Source of the DNA: Acidobacteriaceae bacterium
GTDB lineage: Bacteria; Acidobacteriota; Terriglobia; Bryobacterales; Bryobacteraceae
Assembly: GCA_019233755.1 (NCBI GenBank)
Contig: JAFAMD010000068.1
Location: 124,001 to 188,000, forward strand
Direction of reading: 5' to 3'
DNA length: 64,000 bases
Position 1 is the first letter of the stretch. Each line of letters starts with the position of its first letter. Shown here in pieces: positions 16,254 to 25,329 of this stretch. Under the pieces are notes generated by a model. It ran no database searches. It was not told the origin of the DNA and worked only from the letters and a program-made list of their open reading frames with translations. The translations under genes were made by a program, and so were the position numbers.

Positions 16254-17330
16254 TTATCGGTCGTGATCGCCGCCATGCTCATGGTGATCATCGTGGTCAT
16301 GGTGATCATCGTGGTCATGGTGATCGTCGCGGTCATAGTGATCCTCATGCTCATGGTGATCGTCGCGGTCATATCCCCAGCGTGGCTCGTGGTGCTCTAT
16401 GCGCGGGCCCGGCGCCGGGCGGTAGGCGTACGGATGAACATAGTCGGTGCGATTGACCCACGTACGGACCCACGGCCGGTGATCGACAACGATGGTGTGC
16501 TCACGCCAGCCAAAGCCAACTCCACCCCACCCCCAGGGCGCAAATGCCCCTCCAATGGTAATTCCGCCGCCGAATCGGATGGCGTCCCCAACGAAAAATC
16601 CCGGGCGCGGCCGCACAAACACGATCCTTGGATCGTAGTAGGGAACATAATAGTAGCCCGCCGCCACCGGCACAATCTCGATATCTCCAGGACCGGCTAC
16701 GTAGATACGCGAATACTGGGTGGTTCGCAGATAGCCGTAGTTATAGGCTTCCTGCCGCAAGCGCTGCACCGAGTCCATAACCTGGTCGCGCTGCGCGAGA
16801 ACTGCATTGCCCAGCGCCTGGGTCCAGCCCATGTATTGCGCCATATAGTTCAACGCGCTGGGGAACGGCAGAAGGGCGATAACGCTCGGATCCCATTGCA
16901 GATTATCCTGCTGCACGCCTTGCGCCAGCGCATCGCCGCGAAGGTAAGCATGCTGGTTTGCCCACGCCGCGGCACCGGGAATCTCATTCCAGTAAGTGGA
17001 GGCCGTCAAAACCTGCGCCAGAAGACCATCGGGGTACAGCGCGATCGGTTGCACCAACTGGTCTAACTGCTGCGGCGCAAGCATCGGAGGCTGGCCATAC
17101 GGCGCCTGCGGCGGAGGATATTGCCCCTGCGGGTACTGTGCCTGCGGATACTGCCCGGCAGGCGGATATTGGCCCTGTGGTGGATACGGCTGCTGGTTCT
17201 GGTCCGCCGGCGGATACTGGCCGGGCGGCGGGTACTGCGGATACTGATCCTGCGCGAAGCTGGGAGCGGCCGCAATACCGGCCAGAAGAATCGCTCCCAG
17301 AAAACCCGAAATAAATTTTGTCGATCGCAT
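16254..17330 (-). CDS. Exported DUF3300-domain protein with QYPP and His/Asp repeat tails
   Basis: 358 residues. The signal peptide ends APSFAQ (about 26). A low-complexity segment of QYPP-type repeats (about 28-80) follows, then a DUF3300 domain (about 85-245: QLDQLVQPIALYPDGLLAQV, STYWNEIPGAAAWANQH, PVAAGYYYVPYYDPRIVF). Next is a Gly/Trp-rich stretch and a His/Asp-rich C-terminus made of six-residue units such as DDHHDH. DUF3300 function is unknown. The acidic His tail could bind divalent metals. A GGAAA ribosome site precedes ATG 17330, and a terminator follows the gene. Confidence 0.85.
   Translation of the reverse strand: MRSTKFISGFLGAILLAGIAAAPSFAQDQYPQYPPPGQYPPADQNQQPYPPQGQYPPAGQYPQAQYPQGQYPPPQAPYGQPPMLAPQQLDQLVQPIALYPDGLLAQVLTASTYWNEIPGAAAWANQHAYLRGDALAQGVQQDNLQWDPSVIALLPFPSALNYMAQYMGWTQALGNAVLAQRDQVMDSVQRLRQEAYNYGYLRTTQYSRIYVAGPGDIEIVPVAAGYYYVPYYDPRIVFVRPRPGFFVGDAIRFGGGITIGGAFAPWGWGGVGFGWREHTIVVDHRPWVRTWVNRTDYVHPYAYRPAPGPRIEHHEPRWGYDRDDHHEHEDHYDRDDHHDHDDHHDHDDHHEHGGDHDR
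16262..16369. repeat. Six 18-bp tandem repeats encoding the His/Asp tail
   Basis: Six 18-bp units in register. The units at 16280-16297 and 16298-16315 are identical (CATGGTGATCATCGTGGT), and the rest are degenerate. They encode the DDHHDH-like tail of the DUF3300 protein on the minus strand. Such arrays change copy number easily. Confidence 0.8.
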
Positions 17331-17518
17331 GTTTTCCTATCTTGTGCGGCCTCTCCGTTTTTGAAACCGCATCTGCATGATTGACGCTTTGGTCTAGCTG
17401 AAGGATACGACGAGCGCCCCGCCGTCTCATTAATCCTGATTAACGAGAATGCCGGGCGTACCATATAGCCTTGAGGTTCCGCGTTCCCACGCGGATGCTC
17501 ACGCATCTCTTAATCAGC

Positions 17519-20380
17519 ATGACTACGGCCCAACGCATCTGTCACAGCCGCATTTTCAGAACGACATGCATTCTGGCGATTGCCGCAACCGCCAGTCTGG
17601 CCATCCACAGCAGCGCGAGCGAAAAATCCGGACGGAACACCGATACGGAAGCTCGCGCCCGGCTCGAGGCAATGATCAGTCCCGACGCGGCGCCGGCTGA
17701 CGTCGACCGCGGCGCGGCGGGACTCTCGCGGCTGCTGGCTGCGCTTCGCACTCGCGCCAGTATCCTCATGGTTACAGCGCACCCCGACGACGAAGACGGC
17801 GGCGTGCTGGCCTATCAAACGCGCAGCATCGGCGCGCGCGGCATTCTGCTGACGCTGAACCGCGGCGAAGGCGGCCAAAACGCGATGACTGACGACCTGT
17901 ACGATGCGCTGGGCGTCTTGCGCACCCAGGAACTGCTTGCCGCAGACCGCTACTACGGCGTAGAGCAATACTGGGGCACGGTCATCGATTATGGTTTCTC
18001 CAAAACGCGCGAAGAGGCGCTCGAAAAATGGGGCTACGATCGCGTTCTCGCTGACGTCGTACGCGTAGTCCGCATGACGCGCCCCCTCGTGATTACTGAG
18101 GTGTTCGCCGGAGCGCCCACCGATGGCCACGGTCAACACCAGGTCTCAGGACAGATGGCTCAGGAGGCTTATCTCGCAGCCGGTGATCCCAACCGCTTCC
18201 CGGAGCAGATTCGCGAAGGCCTGCGGCCGTGGAGACCGCTGAAGGTCTATGCGCGTGTTCCCTTCTTTGCCCCGACAAAAGAGGGCACCATCTACGACTA
18301 CGCCACCGATAAATATGTGCCCATCCGCTTCTACGACTACGTCCACAAAACCTGGCTGACGAAAACACCGCCGACAAACATCAGCATCGCGGAGGGAAAA
18401 TCCGATCCCGCCGCCGGTCTTACGTTCAGCCAGATCGGACGCGAAGGGTGGGGCTATCAGAAGAGCCAGAACGGGGGTGGCACCATTCCTCAACCTGCGC
18501 TCTATTCTGCTCCCTATCACCGTTACGGATCGCATGTCGAAACCACTGATCAGGAACAATCTTTTTATGACGGCATTGACGTCTCCCTCACCGGCATCGC
18601 CTCGCTTGCGACCGGCGACACCGGCTTTCTGAAAAGCGGCCTCGAGCAGATTTCACACTTCGCCGATGAAGCCTGCGGGCAATACAAACCCTCCGAGCCC
18701 TCCGGTATTGCGCCCGCGCTGGCTGATGGCCTGAAGGCCACCCGCGCCCTCCTCCAGCAGGTCCGCGAAAGCACGCTGCCCGAGCCCGGCAAGAGCGATG
18801 TGGCATTTGAGCTCGGCGTAAAAGAAGAACAGTTTGAGAGGGCGCTGGCGGCCGCGCTCGGCGTAGTGTTTGATGCCGCTGTCGCGCCGGAGAAAGAGCC
18901 CACCGGACCCTTCGCTGCGCTTGGAACCAGCGCCACGTTCACCATCGCGATACCCGGCCAGTCATTCGCGGTCAATACACGTCTTCTGAATGAGAGCCCG
19001 GAGCGACTCGGTCTCGAAGCTCTCGAAATTCGCTCTACCGACGGCAAGAGCTGGAATATCAAGGCTGAACACTCGCCGGAGCCTACGCTTGCGGCGGGCA
19101 AGGAAAGCCGGCTGAAGTTCGCGGTTACCGCGCCGCAGGATGCCGCCCTTACGCGGCCCTACTACACGCGGCCGAATGAGGAACAGGCTTACTACGACCT
19201 GGCCGAGCCGCAGTACCGGAACCTCTCCACCATGCCGTATCCGCTCTTCGCCACGGTCCGCCTGGCCTATCGCGGTACAAGCTTCCAGATTCGCGAGGTC
19301 GTCCAGACCAATCATCGCGAGGAAGGCATCGGCATGCTGGAGCAACCGCTGCTCATGGGCCCGGCGATCTCAGTTTCGGTTTCGCCCGCGGCCGGCGCAG
19401 TGCCGCTTGATGCAAAGTCCTTCACCTTCACCTGCACAGTTCGCTGCAACGCCAAAGGACCGGCTAACGGCGCGCTGCGTTTGCGTCTCCCGGCGGGTTG
19501 GGAATCGGCGCCCGCCGAGCACCCGTTCTCTTTCGGTCGCGACGGCGACGGCGACACGTTCCGCTTTCAAGTGACGCCGCATAATATCAAAGCCCAACGC
19601 TACGAAATTCGCGCCGTAGCCGAATACCGGGGCAGGAACTACGAAGAAGGTTATCGTCTGGTCGGCTATGCCGGCTTGCGCCCCTATCCGTATTACCGGC
19701 CGGCCTCCTACCAGGCGGTGGGCGTGGACGTGAAAACCGCGTCCGGCCTGCGTGTCGCCTTCTTCCCGGGAACCGGCGACGATGTTCCGCGCGCGCTCGA
19801 AGATCTCGGTGTGCCCCTCCAGATTCTTAGCTCGGGCGATGTGCAGACCGGCAATCTCGGACAATACGACGCCATCATCCTGGGCGTTCGTGCGTATGCC
19901 GTGCGCCCCGAACTCCGCGCCGCCAACAATCGCCTGCTCGACTACGTGAAAAACGGCGGCGTGCTCATCGTGCAGTACAACCTGCAGAACTTCGACGGTG
20001 ATTACGGCCCGTACCCCTTTTCACTCGGCCAAAATCCCCAAAAGGTCGTGGACGAGACTTCGCACGTGAACCTCCTGCATCCGGACAGCCCGGTCTTCTC
20101 CTGGCCGAATAAGATCACCGGCGCCGATTTCGAGGGCTGGAGCGAAGAGCGCGGCCACGGGTTCATGGAGAAGTGGGATCCCCGCTACGAGCCGCTAATA
20201 GAAACACACGATCCGAACCAGGATCCGCAGCGCGGCGGGCTGCTCCTGGCACACTATGGCAGCGGCGTCTACATCTACGACGCTTTCGCGCTTTATCGGC
20301 AGCTTCCTGCGGGCGTTCCTGGCGCGTACCGTATTCTGGCTAACCTTGTGAGTCTGCGAAAAAATCCGGCTCTGCACTAA
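17519..20380 (+). CDS. Exported PIG-L (LmbE-like) deacetylase with large C-terminal extension
   Basis: About 953 residues with an N-terminal signal (IFRTTCILAIAATASLA). The PIG-L zinc motif is MVTAHPDDEDGG near residue 85, with the distal GAPTDGHGQHQVSG supplying the second His. Family members remove acetyl groups from N-acetylglucosamine-type substrates. The protein is far longer than a simple PIG-L domain. A middle beta-rich region and a C-terminal Rossmann-like segment (LRVAFFPGTGDDVPRALEDL, then YDAIILGVRAYAV, KNGGVLIVQYN) resemble a ThuA/class-I amidotransferase-like domain without an obvious Cys nucleophile. ATG 17519 is chosen so that the signal is N-terminal; ATG 17495 is possible. 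Confidence 0.87.
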   Translation: MTTAQRICHSRIFRTTCILAIAATASLAIHSSASEKSGRNTDTEARARLEAMISPDAAPADVDRGAAGLSRLLAALRTRASILMVTAHPDDEDGGVLAYQTRSIGARGILLTLNRGEGGQNAMTDDLYDALGVLRTQELLAADRYYGVEQYWGTVIDYGFSKTREEALEKWGYDRVLADVVRVVRMTRPLVITEVFAGAPTDGHGQHQVSGQMAQEAYLAAGDPNRFPEQIREGLRPWRPLKVYARVPFFAPTKEGTIYDYATDKYVPIRFYDYVHKTWLTKTPPTNISIAEGKSDPAAGLTFSQIGREGWGYQKSQNGGGTIPQPALYSAPYHRYGSHVETTDQEQSFYDGIDVSLTGIASLATGDTGFLKSGLEQISHFADEACGQYKPSEPSGIAPALADGLKATRALLQQVRESTLPEPGKSDVAFELGVKEEQFERALAAALGVVFDAAVAPEKEPTGPFAALGTSATFTIAIPGQSFAVNTRLLNESPERLGLEALEIRSTDGKSWNIKAEHSPEPTLAAGKESRLKFAVTAPQDAALTRPYYTRPNEEQAYYDLAEPQYRNLSTMPYPLFATVRLAYRGTSFQIREVVQTNHREEGIGMLEQPLLMGPAISVSVSPAAGAVPLDAKSFTFTCTVRCNAKGPANGALRLRLPAGWESAPAEHPFSFGRDGDGDTFRFQVTPHNIKAQRYEIRAVAEYRGRNYEEGYRLVGYAGLRPYPYYRPASYQAVGVDVKTASGLRVAFFPGTGDDVPRALEDLGVPLQILSSGDVQTGNLGQYDAIILGVRAYAVRPELRAANNRLLDYVKNGGVLIVQYNLQNFDGDYGPYPFSLGQNPQKVVDETSHVNLLHPDSPVFSWPNKITGADFEGWSEERGHGFMEKWDPRYEPLIETHDPNQDPQRGGLLLAHYGSGVYIYDAFALYRQLPAGVPGAYRILANLVSLRKNPALH

Positions 20381-20455
20381 AACCGGAACTTCGCATCTCT
20401 CTGCGGCGAATAGCAATATGGAATAGCAAAATATATGGCAGCAGTGAGGTCCTCC

Positions 20456-21109
20456 ATGTTGAAACGAGCTCTTATCTTTGCGCTACCGCTGTCTCTCCTG
20501 ACAGTGAGTGCCGCTTTCTCCGGTCAAAAAGCCGCGTTTCCGGATCCGGCCATCGACGTTCCCGCAGCGACAGGCTTGCAAACGGCCGTTCTGGCCGGCG
20601 GGTGCTTTTGGGGCGTGGAGGGCGTGTTCGAACGCGTGAAGGGCGTGAAGAAGGTCGTCTCCGGTTTCGCGGGAGGCGACAAATCAACCGCTAATTACGA
20701 AACGGTCAGCACCGGATCGACCGGTCATGCAGAATCTGTCGAAATTACCTTCGACCCGACGCAGATCACCTACGGGCAGCTATTGAAGATCTACTTCTCC
20801 GTCGCGCACAACCCTACGGAGCTAAACCGCCAGGGGCCGGATTACGGAACCCAGTACCGCTCCGCAATCTTCTATGGGAACGACGATCAGAAGAAAGTCG
20901 CTGAGGCCTATATCAAGCAGCTCGACGAGGCGAAAGTCTTCTCCCGCCAGATTGTCACGCAGGTGACCCCGCTAACCGGCTTCTACGCAGCCGAGGCATA
21001 CCATCAGCATTTCCTCGACCACAACATGAATATGCCTTATATCGTTTACAACGACCTGCCGAAGATCGCGGCTCTCAAAAAAGAATATCCGGAGCTCTGC
21101 AAGCGCTGA
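20456..21109 (+). CDS. msrA: Peptide-methionine (S)-S-oxide reductase, exported
   Basis: About 217 residues. A hydrophobic signal (KRALIFALPLSLLTVSAAFS) precedes the MsrA core. The catalytic motif is AGGCFWGVEGVFERVKGV, followed by GTGSTGHAESVEITFDP-type sequence (here TGSTGHAESVEITFDP), NRQGPDYGTQYRSAIFY and AEAYHQHFLDHN. The enzyme reduces the S-epimer of methionine sulfoxide, and the signal points to the periplasm. ATG 20456 has GAGG about 5 bp upstream; ATG 20435 is further from the signal. It is convergent, 11 bp from the next gene. Confidence 0.95.
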   Translation: MLKRALIFALPLSLLTVSAAFSGQKAAFPDPAIDVPAATGLQTAVLAGGCFWGVEGVFERVKGVKKVVSGFAGGDKSTANYETVSTGSTGHAESVEITFDPTQITYGQLLKIYFSVAHNPTELNRQGPDYGTQYRSAIFYGNDDQKKVAEAYIKQLDEAKVFSRQIVTQVTPLTGFYAAEAYHQHFLDHNMNMPYIVYNDLPKIAALKKEYPELCKR

Positions 21110-21120
21110 GATCCGATTCG

Positions 21121-21594
21121 TTATTGCTTCGCGGGCGCATCAGCCTTCTTTGCTTCGACCGCAGCCGGAGCGGCTGCATCCGGGTTGATTTGCAAAATGC
21201 GGACCATCTTGGGCGCTTTATCGTACTGGCTTAGCTTTCGCAATTCGCTGTTCAGATTCTTGTAACGCGCCTGTACCTGGTAGTCGATGTTGAAATTCAG
21301 ATCCGCAAAGTTGTAGCGACCGTCCTTTTTCGTGAAGAACTCGGTCCGCTCCTTGGTCGCCATGTTGGTCAGCGTTACCAAGGCCCCTTCCAACGGTTTG
21401 CCGGTGTCGTCCACCACCTGCCCGTTAAGGGTGCGAGACGTCGCTGCCTTCTGTTTCTTCTGGATGAGCGGCCGGTCATTGCCGATCGAAGCGGCCGAGT
21501 CGTGAGCAGCGCTATTGTCGACGGCCGGCTGCTGCGCGCACAATCCGCCTGCCAGCGCAGCCGCCAGCACCGTTCCGAACATCACACGCTTCAT
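21121..21594 (-). CDS. Small exported carboxypeptidase-regulatory-like domain protein
   Basis: 157 residues: signal peptide (residues 1-20, GTVLAAALAGGLCAQ), a charged linker, then one CarboxypepD_reg-type beta-sandwich (SRTLNGQVVDDTGKPLEGAL, VTLTNMATKERTEFFTKKDG, RYNFADLNFNIDYQVQA). The tail is Ala/Lys-rich. Such single-domain proteins are common in Acidobacteriota. They share the fold at the N-terminus of the TonB receptor at 30.3-33.6 kb, but no enzyme activity is expected. Confidence 0.75.
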   Translation of the reverse strand: MKRVMFGTVLAAALAGGLCAQQPAVDNSAAHDSAASIGNDRPLIQKKQKAATSRTLNGQVVDDTGKPLEGALVTLTNMATKERTEFFTKKDGRYNFADLNFNIDYQVQARYKNLNSELRKLSQYDKAPKMVRILQINPDAAAPAAVEAKKADAPAKQ

Positions 21595-21677
21595 CGCTTC
21601 TAGACCTCAACCAATCGTATCAATCCGTGTTTATTCGCGTTCATTCGCGGCCAGCACCCCTGCGCTACATTCGGGAC

Positions 21678-22496
21678 ATGTCCTTCGCCGCCGCGAAAGT
21701 CCTGGCTTTTGAAAGCCGCCGTGCCAACGAAATGGCCGAGCTGATCCGCATCAACGGAGGGGAGCCTTTCGTAGCGCCCGCCCTGATGGAAGTTCCGCTC
21801 GAGCAGAACCAGGCTGCGTTTGACTTTGCCGCCCGCCTTTACGCAGGTGACTTCGACATGATCATCTTTCTCACCGGCGTCGGCACCCGTTTTCTCCATC
21901 GCGTTCTCGCTACGCGCGATCCGGAAGACCGGTTTCCGGAAGCACTTCGCCGGTTGACCGTCGTGGCCCGTGGTCCGAAACCCACGGCTGTGCTTCGCGA
22001 GTGGCAAGTGCCGATCGCTGTCTCGGTTCCCGAGCCCAACACCTGGCGGGAACTGCTCGACGCCGTTCGAACCCGCCCCGAAATGCGCGTTGCCGTTCAG
22101 GAATATGGCCGCCCTAATCCGGAGCTGCTGGCGGGCCTCGAGGCGCAAGGGCGCAAAGTAACGGCCGTTCCCGTCTATCAGTGGCAACTGCCGCAAGACG
22201 CTGCTCCGCTCACCGGAGCGTTGCAGGTTCTGCTGGACGGAGGTTTCGACGCCGCGCTTTTCACCACTGGTGTCCAGATCGAGCATTTCCTCGCATTCGC
22301 CGGGCGGCACGGCCAAGGTGACCAGGCACGTACGGCGCTTGGGAAGCTTTTCATCGGCTCCATTGGTCCCGATTGCACCGAATCCCTGAAGACCTGCGGC
22401 TTGACGCCTGCGATGGAACCAAGCCACCCCAAAATGGGCATGCTTGTTCGCGAGGCCGCGCTCAAATTCGCCGAAGCGCGTCAACAGCGCGCTTGA
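21678..22496 (+). CDS. hemD: Uroporphyrinogen-III synthase family protein
   Basis: About 272 residues with the two-lobed HemD layout: AAAKVLAFESRRANEMAELI, DMIIFLTGVGTRFLHRVL, RRLTVVARGPKPTAVLREW, RVAVQEYGRPNPELLAGLEA, VYQWQLPQD and GGFDAALFTTGVQIEHFL. HemD closes the linear tetrapyrrole to uroporphyrinogen III. The family tolerates great divergence, so a regulatory or orphan role is possible because no hemC or hemB gene is adjacent. A cobA-like uroporphyrinogen methyltransferase lies 3 kb downstream on the other strand. ATG 21678 is preferred to an upstream extension. Confidence 0.82.
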   Translation: MSFAAAKVLAFESRRANEMAELIRINGGEPFVAPALMEVPLEQNQAAFDFAARLYAGDFDMIIFLTGVGTRFLHRVLATRDPEDRFPEALRRLTVVARGPKPTAVLREWQVPIAVSVPEPNTWRELLDAVRTRPEMRVAVQEYGRPNPELLAGLEAQGRKVTAVPVYQWQLPQDAAPLTGALQVLLDGGFDAALFTTGVQIEHFLAFAGRHGQGDQARTALGKLFIGSIGPDCTESLKTCGLTPAMEPSHPKMGMLVREAALKFAEARQQRA

Positions 22497-22503
22497 CGTC
22501 TGT

Positions 22504-23664
22504 TTATTCCGTCATGTACCAGACCAGGTATGCCCACGGAGATCCATCCTGCCTGCTTTGGCCGGTCTGCTGAAGAACCTGCACCGCCTTTTTCGTAGGG
22601 AGGCCTTCTTGCGGTTCCCCCTGGAAGCGGTCGATCGGGCTCCATCCCCGGTCCTGGAGTTGCTGCCGCTTAAAGCGCCGGACGTTACAAAGCATTTTCA
22701 GATAAAGCAGGGGATCGGTTGTCTGCATGCCGTTGACACCGCAGAGATCCCCATGCAGCTTCTCCGGACACGTGTAATTACCCGAATAAGGGAGAGGGCT
22801 GATCTTGGCGGTAGTTTGAGAAGCATCAAAGATCATTTGCCAGAGGTAATAACTGGTCGCCGCGTCAAACGCCCCAGGGAAGGTATTCCGGCTCCATAGC
22901 GCACCGAAGGTCTTGTAGATCTGGAGCGGGGTATTGATCAAACCGAGGGTGCTCTTGTTCGAGATGACGGCGTACCACTGAATGCGATGCGTGTATTCGC
23001 CGTGCGCCACTCCACCGGCGCCCGGATCTTTCCAATGGTAGCCGTGGCGCAGCAGCACGCGATTGAAGTCCTGACCACCCACGAGATCTGTCAGCACGGG
23101 AACACCCGCCGGCAATTCTGCTTTGCCCTGAGTAGGATTGAGCATTTTGAATTTGCTGTTGGTCGCGCGCAGGTTTGCTACATCCGACTGGTCCAGATAC
23201 TGAGCCGCCGAATGCAAGAGCTTCTTGTAACCAACGTCGTCTGAATCGGGAACCGCGGCGTTAAAACCGTTTTCGTCCTCCAGATCCCGCAGCGTGCCGG
23301 ACAGGAGTTTATGAGTCTTGAAAATCACCGGCTCGCCGCGGGCATTGTGACTCCTTAAGTTGAACCGCTTGTTTTCAATGTTGTCCTTAAGCTGTGTGTA
23401 TTTGTTCGTGCCGCCGTTTCCGGCCAAGGTATTAAGCTTCGAGCGAAGGGCGGTCTCCAGCTTTTTCAATCCCTCGAGAACGGTGGCCTTGTTTGTCAGA
23501 AAGGAGCCGATACGGGCATAATCGTTGACCAGTTCAGCTTTGTTCGTAAGCTGAAAGTTCTCCTTGTTTGCATTGACGTTTTCTTCCAGCTTGGGAAACT
23601 TTTCGACGAGAAGGTTCCTGAAGTTCGACTCCGACTGATCATCCGGCACAGCCCACTCTGGCAT
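22504..23664 (-). CDS. Uncharacterised 386-residue soluble protein with HGExTHRxQW motif
   Basis: I do not firmly recognise this protein. There is no signal peptide. The N-terminal third is helical and charged (NLLVEKFPKLEENVNANKEN, TVLEGLKKLETALRSKLN). The central part has PVLTDLVGGQDFNRVLLRHG, then VAHGEYTHRIQWYAVI, and the C-terminal part has Trp/Tyr-rich strands and PEKLHGDLCGVNG with a possible Cys pair. The HGE-THR-QW block vaguely recalls the LirA/MavJ effector-like group, which I cannot verify. A strong AGGAGG site precedes ATG 23664. It is convergent with the HemD-like gene, 7 bp apart. Confidence 0.65.
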   Translation of the reverse strand: MPEWAVPDDQSESNFRNLLVEKFPKLEENVNANKENFQLTNKAELVNDYARIGSFLTNKATVLEGLKKLETALRSKLNTLAGNGGTNKYTQLKDNIENKRFNLRSHNARGEPVIFKTHKLLSGTLRDLEDENGFNAAVPDSDDVGYKKLLHSAAQYLDQSDVANLRATNSKFKMLNPTQGKAELPAGVPVLTDLVGGQDFNRVLLRHGYHWKDPGAGGVAHGEYTHRIQWYAVISNKSTLGLINTPLQIYKTFGALWSRNTFPGAFDAATSYYLWQMIFDASQTTAKISPLPYSGNYTCPEKLHGDLCGVNGMQTTDPLLYLKMLCNVRRFKRQQLQDRGWSPIDRFQGEPQEGLPTKKAVQVLQQTGQSRQDGSPWAYLVWYMTE

Positions 23665-23754
23665 GTCTCCTCCTGACTTGCTTTAAACGGGGGTCTGACC
23701 ATCTTAAGACATCGTCTGCCAGATGGTCAGCTCCGATTTTGATACTCTCCGAGC

Positions 23755-25329
23755 GTGCAACGGAGATTACATCTCAGCCCTCTAATCGCTGTGAAACGGT
23801 TCTGCCTCGCTTGTGCCGTGGCGGTTGCTGCCGTGTCCTGCGTTTCCCTGCTTCACGCTCAGGCGGGCGCGCTGGAAGAAACGGTCGTAATCGACGCCGC
23901 CGCGCCCCGGCACGCATTTCCCCATTTCTGGGAGCAGATGTTCGGCTCGGGCCGCGCGAACCTCAGCCTGCGTGCCGGCTATCGCGAGGATCTGCGCACC
24001 GTCCAAAACGTCACTGAGCTTCGCTACATCCGTTTTCACGCCATCCTCGACGATGAGAACGGCGTTTACGACCAAGACCAGCAGGGACGTCCGGTTTATA
24101 ACTTTTCGTACGTGGACCAGATCTACGACGGCCTGCTGCAGAACGGCGTGATGCCGTTCATCGAGATCAGCTTCATGCCTCGCAAGCTCGCCGCGAACCT
24201 GGCTCCGCACCCGTTCTGGTATCGCCCGCTACCCTCGCCGCCGAGTGATCCGGCCAAATGGGCGGCTCTCATGGAGGCCTTCACCGATCATCTGGTGAAT
24301 CGTTACGGCCGGCAGGAAGTGGAGCAATGGTACTTCGAGGTGTGGAATGAGCCGAACATCGATTTCTGGAACGGCAATCCAAAACAGGAAACCTATTTCG
24401 CACTCTATGACGAGACGGCGCAGTCAATTAAGAAAGTCGACCCGAAGATTCGTGTAGGAGGGCCGGCAACCGCGCAGGCAGCGTGGGTCGACGCATTCAT
24501 CGCTCACTGCACGCAAAATCACATCCCGTTCGACTTCGTCTCCACGCACGTTTACGGCAACGACACTTCGCAAGACGTATTCGGCGAAAATCTCGACATC
24601 GCACGCCGCGATATGGTGGCCCGTTCCGCCAAAAAGATCTTCGATCAGGTAAAAGCGTCCGCCGCACCCAATACCCCGATTATCTGGTCGGAGTACAACG
24701 CCACTTACATGAACCAATCGGAAGTCACCGACAGTGCTTTTATGGGCCCGTGGCTGGCAAACAATATCCGCGAATGCGATGGTCTGACGACGATGATGTC
24801 GTACTGGACTTTCTCCGATGTCTTCGAAGAACAGGGCATCGTGAAAACGCCTTTCTACGGCGGGTATGGCCTGATTGCCGAGCGTGGTATCCCGAAAGCC
24901 GCGTACCGTGCATTTGAACTTCTGCACCGGCTTGGAGCCGAGCGCCTGGGCGTCGATTCAGACAACGCACTTGTCACCGAAAGCAAAGACGGACAGCTTG
25001 TCATCGCACTGTGGAACTATGCCGAGCCCGGCCAAACCGCGGCGCCCAAAACATTCCACTTAGCATTGAAGAACACGAAAGCGAAGCGCTATCGCATGCA
25101 GTTCGTGGATCCAAGCCATGGCTCCTCGCTCGCCGCCTGGAAAGATATGGGCGGTCCGGCGACGCCCACGCTTGCGGAGATCGGCAAGCTCATTGAAGCT
25201 TCTCAAATGGCTCCGGCCAGGGAGTACGGCATCACCGAGCCGATCACGCTTGCGCCGCAGGGTCTGGCCGTTATTAACGTTGCCGGCCCGAGTTCAAAAG
25301 CGGAAGGAGCTTCACGACTTCACCGATAA
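23755..25329 (+). CDS. Exported glycoside hydrolase family 39-type enzyme (beta-xylosidase-like)
   Basis: 524 residues with a signal peptide (about 1-36, VAVAAVSCVSLLHAQ). The catalytic barrel shows the GH39 acid/base motif FEVWNEPNIDFW (Glu about 199) and the nucleophile strand IIWSEYNATY (Glu about 313), with HVYGND between them. A C-terminal beta-sandwich begins near DNALVTESKDGQLVIALWNY. GH39 enzymes release beta-xylose, and some act on iduronates or other glycans. GTG 23755 is the likely start. The 3' end overlaps the convergent cobA gene by 56 bp. The substrate is probably plant or microbial polysaccharide. Confidence 0.9.
   Translation: MQRRLHLSPLIAVKRFCLACAVAVAAVSCVSLLHAQAGALEETVVIDAAAPRHAFPHFWEQMFGSGRANLSLRAGYREDLRTVQNVTELRYIRFHAILDDENGVYDQDQQGRPVYNFSYVDQIYDGLLQNGVMPFIEISFMPRKLAANLAPHPFWYRPLPSPPSDPAKWAALMEAFTDHLVNRYGRQEVEQWYFEVWNEPNIDFWNGNPKQETYFALYDETAQSIKKVDPKIRVGGPATAQAAWVDAFIAHCTQNHIPFDFVSTHVYGNDTSQDVFGENLDIARRDMVARSAKKIFDQVKASAAPNTPIIWSEYNATYMNQSEVTDSAFMGPWLANNIRECDGLTTMMSYWTFSDVFEEQGIVKTPFYGGYGLIAERGIPKAAYRAFELLHRLGAERLGVDSDNALVTESKDGQLVIALWNYAEPGQTAAPKTFHLALKNTKAKRYRMQFVDPSHGSSLAAWKDMGGPATPTLAEIGKLIEASQMAPAREYGITEPITLAPQGLAVINVAGPSSKAEGASRLHR

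Noticed and set aside
16262..16369. The regular 18-bp repeats looked like a CRISPR-type array.
   Set aside because: There are no unique spacers: the units are head-to-tail, and they encode a six-residue protein repeat in the DUF3300 gene.
20400..20455. The possibility that MsrA starts at ATG 20435.
   Set aside because: ATG 20456 has GAGG at good spacing and puts the signal peptide at the N-terminus.
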